NCBI GenBank assembly: GCA_016200145.1
Contig: JACQFH010000737.1
Span: 1 to 39,477 of the forward strand
DNA: 39,477 bases
Direction of reading: 5' to 3'
Origin: Planctomycetia bacterium
GTDB lineage: Bacteria > Planctomycetota > Planctomycetia > Planctomycetales > Planctomycetaceae
The notes beneath the pieces are model-generated. The model was not told the DNA's origin and did not search any database. It worked only from the letters and a program-made list of their open reading frames with translations. This document shows positions 37,689-39,477 of this stretch, in pieces (the stretch's first letter is position 1; each line of letters starts with the position of its first letter). The position numbers were made by a program, and so were the translations under genes.

Positions 37689-39477
37689 AATTCGCCGTCA
37701 CCTTTACGTTGTCGACGAACACCTCGGCGTCGGTGGCCTGGCCGAACAGGCCGGGGCTGCCAGAGACGTTCGGCGTTTCGTCGATGCCTTCGATCGTCCA
37801 GGCGGCCGGCTCGGCTTCGCCGCGCGGCCAGACTTTGCCGCGGAGTGTCGCCTTGCCGTCTTTGTTCTCGCTCTGGAATTTCATCGTATACCAGACGTCG
37901 TATTTCCAGGCGAAGGGAATGCTCTTGGCGAAGCGCAGCTCAAGCCGCGATACCCACGAGCGGATCTGCAAGCCGGGCACGGCTCCGTCGGGGGTTTCGA
38001 CGGCGCTCTCGAGGGCCAGCGTATACCGCTGGTTGATGACCCCCATCGCCGGCATCTTGTTGTGGCGCGTCGAGCCGCGCAGGTCGACCTGAATCGTGTA
38101 GTCGTGCAGGTGGGTCTGTCCCATCCAGCCCTGGCTGCGAGTCCCCTTGGGGATGGTGGTGATCTTGCACATCACGGCACTCCCCGTCACGCCGCGAGAG
38201 CCGCGGCCGACGGTCAGCTCCAGATTTCCCGCGGCGTCCTGCGACCAGTCCCATTTCTCGATGACTTTTTCCTTGGCCAGCAGCTCCAGGCCGGCATCGA
38301 ATTCCTTTTTCGCGTCGTCGATCGTCGCGGGCTTGCCTTCGTCGCTGAGGTCGAAGTAGCGAAGCAGGTCGTTCCAGGCCTGGCGGGGGCCGGCATCCTG
38401 AAATTTGACCGTGGGCGCATTCCCGTTCACGAACGCGGTCGTCAGATAGATATAGAGCTGGGCCGCGCGCGGGTTTTGCGTTTTGAGCGACTGCAACAGA
38501 TCGTCGTCGAGCACGATGTGACGGTACGCCGAGCCGATCCACGATTCAGGGATTTTTCCGTTCTGGAAATCGAAGCTCCAGGGGAAATTCGGCACGGTGC
38601 GGATACGGGCCGTGCTGGTCAGCTCGCCGACCTTGGCGGTGACGAAGCTGACGGCGTGTCCGGCGTTGGGGTCTGGGGTAAATACGACCTGGTTCTCTTT
38701 GCCTGCTTCCTTGGAGGGCTCGATCTTGCCGGGCCCTTTGAGCTCGTAAGCCGGTTTGACCGACTTCGAATCGAGGTACCGTCCATTGGCGTTGAACAGG
38801 CGGAACCCGATCGTCTGGGTCTGCCCCTTGCTTTGCCTCCCCACCGGCCGTAACAGCGATTCAACGGGGGTCAACTGCAACTGGGCCGGCGTGCGATCGG
38901 CCGACCAGGGAGTTTCTTCGGGCACCGCGGGGCGCGGATCGGGCGCGACCGGAGCCTGGTCTTTGTGGCCGATGCAGAAGATGGCATCGCCGGTCGGGAT
39001 GTACACGCGACCGTGCAACGCAATTGCCGATCCGTGAATCGTGTCGCCTTCCAGTCGCAGCTTGTGGACGATCTTGACCCCTTTCTCGGTGGGTTCGAGG
39101 ATCGCCGTAATTCCGGACCGGATCGCACAGTAAATTTTGCCGTCAGCGTAGAGGGGGCTGGAAAAGACCTCGCCCGTGCCGAGCTTCTGCTTGCCGATCT
39201 CGTTGCCGGTCTTGGAATCGCGGACCGACAGCATGGCGCCGTCGTCGACGATGTACAACCGGTCGTTGACGAACAACGGCGCCGCACGGCCCAGCATCAC
39301 GGTGGGCTTGATCCACAGCTCTTTGGTCTTGGTGACGTTGCCCGTTCCGGTGCCGTCGATGGCGAACAGGGCCCCCATCACGGTCGTATCGAACACGTTT
39401 TCTTCGGCGTGTCCGCAGAAGACGCTGTTGCCGATGACCGTGGGGGTCGTATTGATGCCGCGGAGCGATGCGTCATA
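37687..39477 (-). CDS. PQQ-like beta-propeller protein with C-terminal domain, partial
   Basis: The frame is open to the right edge of the window, so the start lies outside; at least 597 residues are present. The first part is propeller-like, with VIGNSVFCGHAEENVFD, LFVNDRLYIVDDGAMLSV and GRVYIPTGDAIFC. A Pro-rich hinge (VAPDPRPAVPEETPW) leads into a different C-terminal half. That half includes LTSTARIRTVPNFPWSFD and WMGQTHLHDYTIQVDLRG, and near the end LRGKVWPRGEAEPAAWTIEG and DAEVFVDNVKVTAN. The last part looks like a laminin-G/DUF1080-like jelly roll. It is an exported or surface protein by type. The layout of two propeller genes in tandem is typical of Planctomycetes. Confidence 0.85.
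   Translation of the reverse strand, partial: YDASLRGINTTPTVIGNSVFCGHAEENVFDTTVMGALFAIDGTGTGNVTKTKELWIKPTVMLGRAAPLFVNDRLYIVDDGAMLSVRDSKTGNEIGKQKLGTGEVFSSPLYADGKIYCAIRSGITAILEPTEKGVKIVHKLRLEGDTIHGSAIALHGRVYIPTGDAIFCIGHKDQAPVAPDPRPAVPEETPWSADRTPAQLQLTPVESLLRPVGRQSKGQTQTIGFRLFNANGRYLDSKSVKPAYELKGPGKIEPSKEAGKENQVVFTPDPNAGHAVSFVTAKVGELTSTARIRTVPNFPWSFDFQNGKIPESWIGSAYRHIVLDDDLLQSLKTQNPRAAQLYIYLTTAFVNGNAPTVKFQDAGPRQAWNDLLRYFDLSDEGKPATIDDAKKEFDAGLELLAKEKVIEKWDWSQDAAGNLELTVGRGSRGVTGSAVMCKITTIPKGTRSQGWMGQTHLHDYTIQVDLRGSTRHNKMPAMGVINQRYTLALESAVETPDGAVPGLQIRSWVSRLELRFAKSIPFAWKYDVWYTMKFQSENKDGKATLRGKVWPRGEAEPAAWTIEGIDETPNVSGSPGLFGQATDAEVFVDNVKVTAN

Overview
The window looks like planctomycete chromosome (high GC; two PQQ-type beta-propeller proteins of the kind common in Planctomycetes; an LTDxQ...AGRGDI family protein; a TPR-sulfotransferase). 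It carries a siphovirus-type structural and packaging module, probably a prophage or a remnant of one. No integrase, repressor, replication protein, tRNA or CRISPR array is recognisable, so the attachment sites and the early region are either outside the window or lost.

Layout. (1) 1-200: a dense cluster of GTGGGAC/GTCCCAC words around a large palindrome. (2) 223-1844, minus strand: two small exported proteins and a possible Cys-pair protein, none of known function. (3) 1977-3906, plus strand: a small unknown protein overlapping an HNH endonuclease, then a ParB-like/DNA methyltransferase, closed by a strong hairpin. (4) 5172-3963, minus strand: three small genes with strong ribosome binding sites, the last ending in a HARE-HTH-like winged helix. 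(5) 5325-29633, plus strand: one long, tightly packed late operon. It begins with a small protein that may be the small terminase, the large terminase, an NrdR-like zinc ribbon, a connector-sized protein, the portal, a protease-capsid fusion and a DUF2190-type decoration protein. Head-tail joining proteins and a lysis-like block with two cysteine peptidases and two membrane proteins follow. The tail genes are the tube, two tail-assembly chaperone frames, a 612-residue tape measure, a distal tail protein, repeat-rich fibres, a double-domain glycosyltransferase and further fibre or baseplate proteins. ATGA/TGATG overlaps join many neighbours. Tail tube and tape measure genes without a sheath gene point to a long non-contractile tail.

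(6) 29634-30290: a scar made of two unrelated gene fragments. One is a plus-strand piece homologous to the end of the glycosyltransferase at 25303-26913. The other is a minus-strand piece homologous to the 3' end of the PQQ-type gene at 35805-37493. (7) 30347-35543, minus strand: an island of visibly lower GC content. In transcription order it encodes a TPR-sulfotransferase, a small exported protein that looks frameshifted, a membrane-anchored unknown protein, a C39-like peptidase/rhodanese membrane protein and a MauE/DoxX-type redox membrane protein. (8) 35805-39477, minus strand: two PQQ-like propeller proteins, the second running off the right edge.

The PQQ 3' fragment on one side of the island and the complete PQQ gene on the other suggest that the island, or the island plus phage, entered at or recombined with the 3' end of a PQQ gene. 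The island is the best candidate for an undescribed system: a sulfotransferase, a protease, a sulfur-handling domain and a thiol-redox membrane protein lie in one operon with a small exported protein. Its function is inference only.
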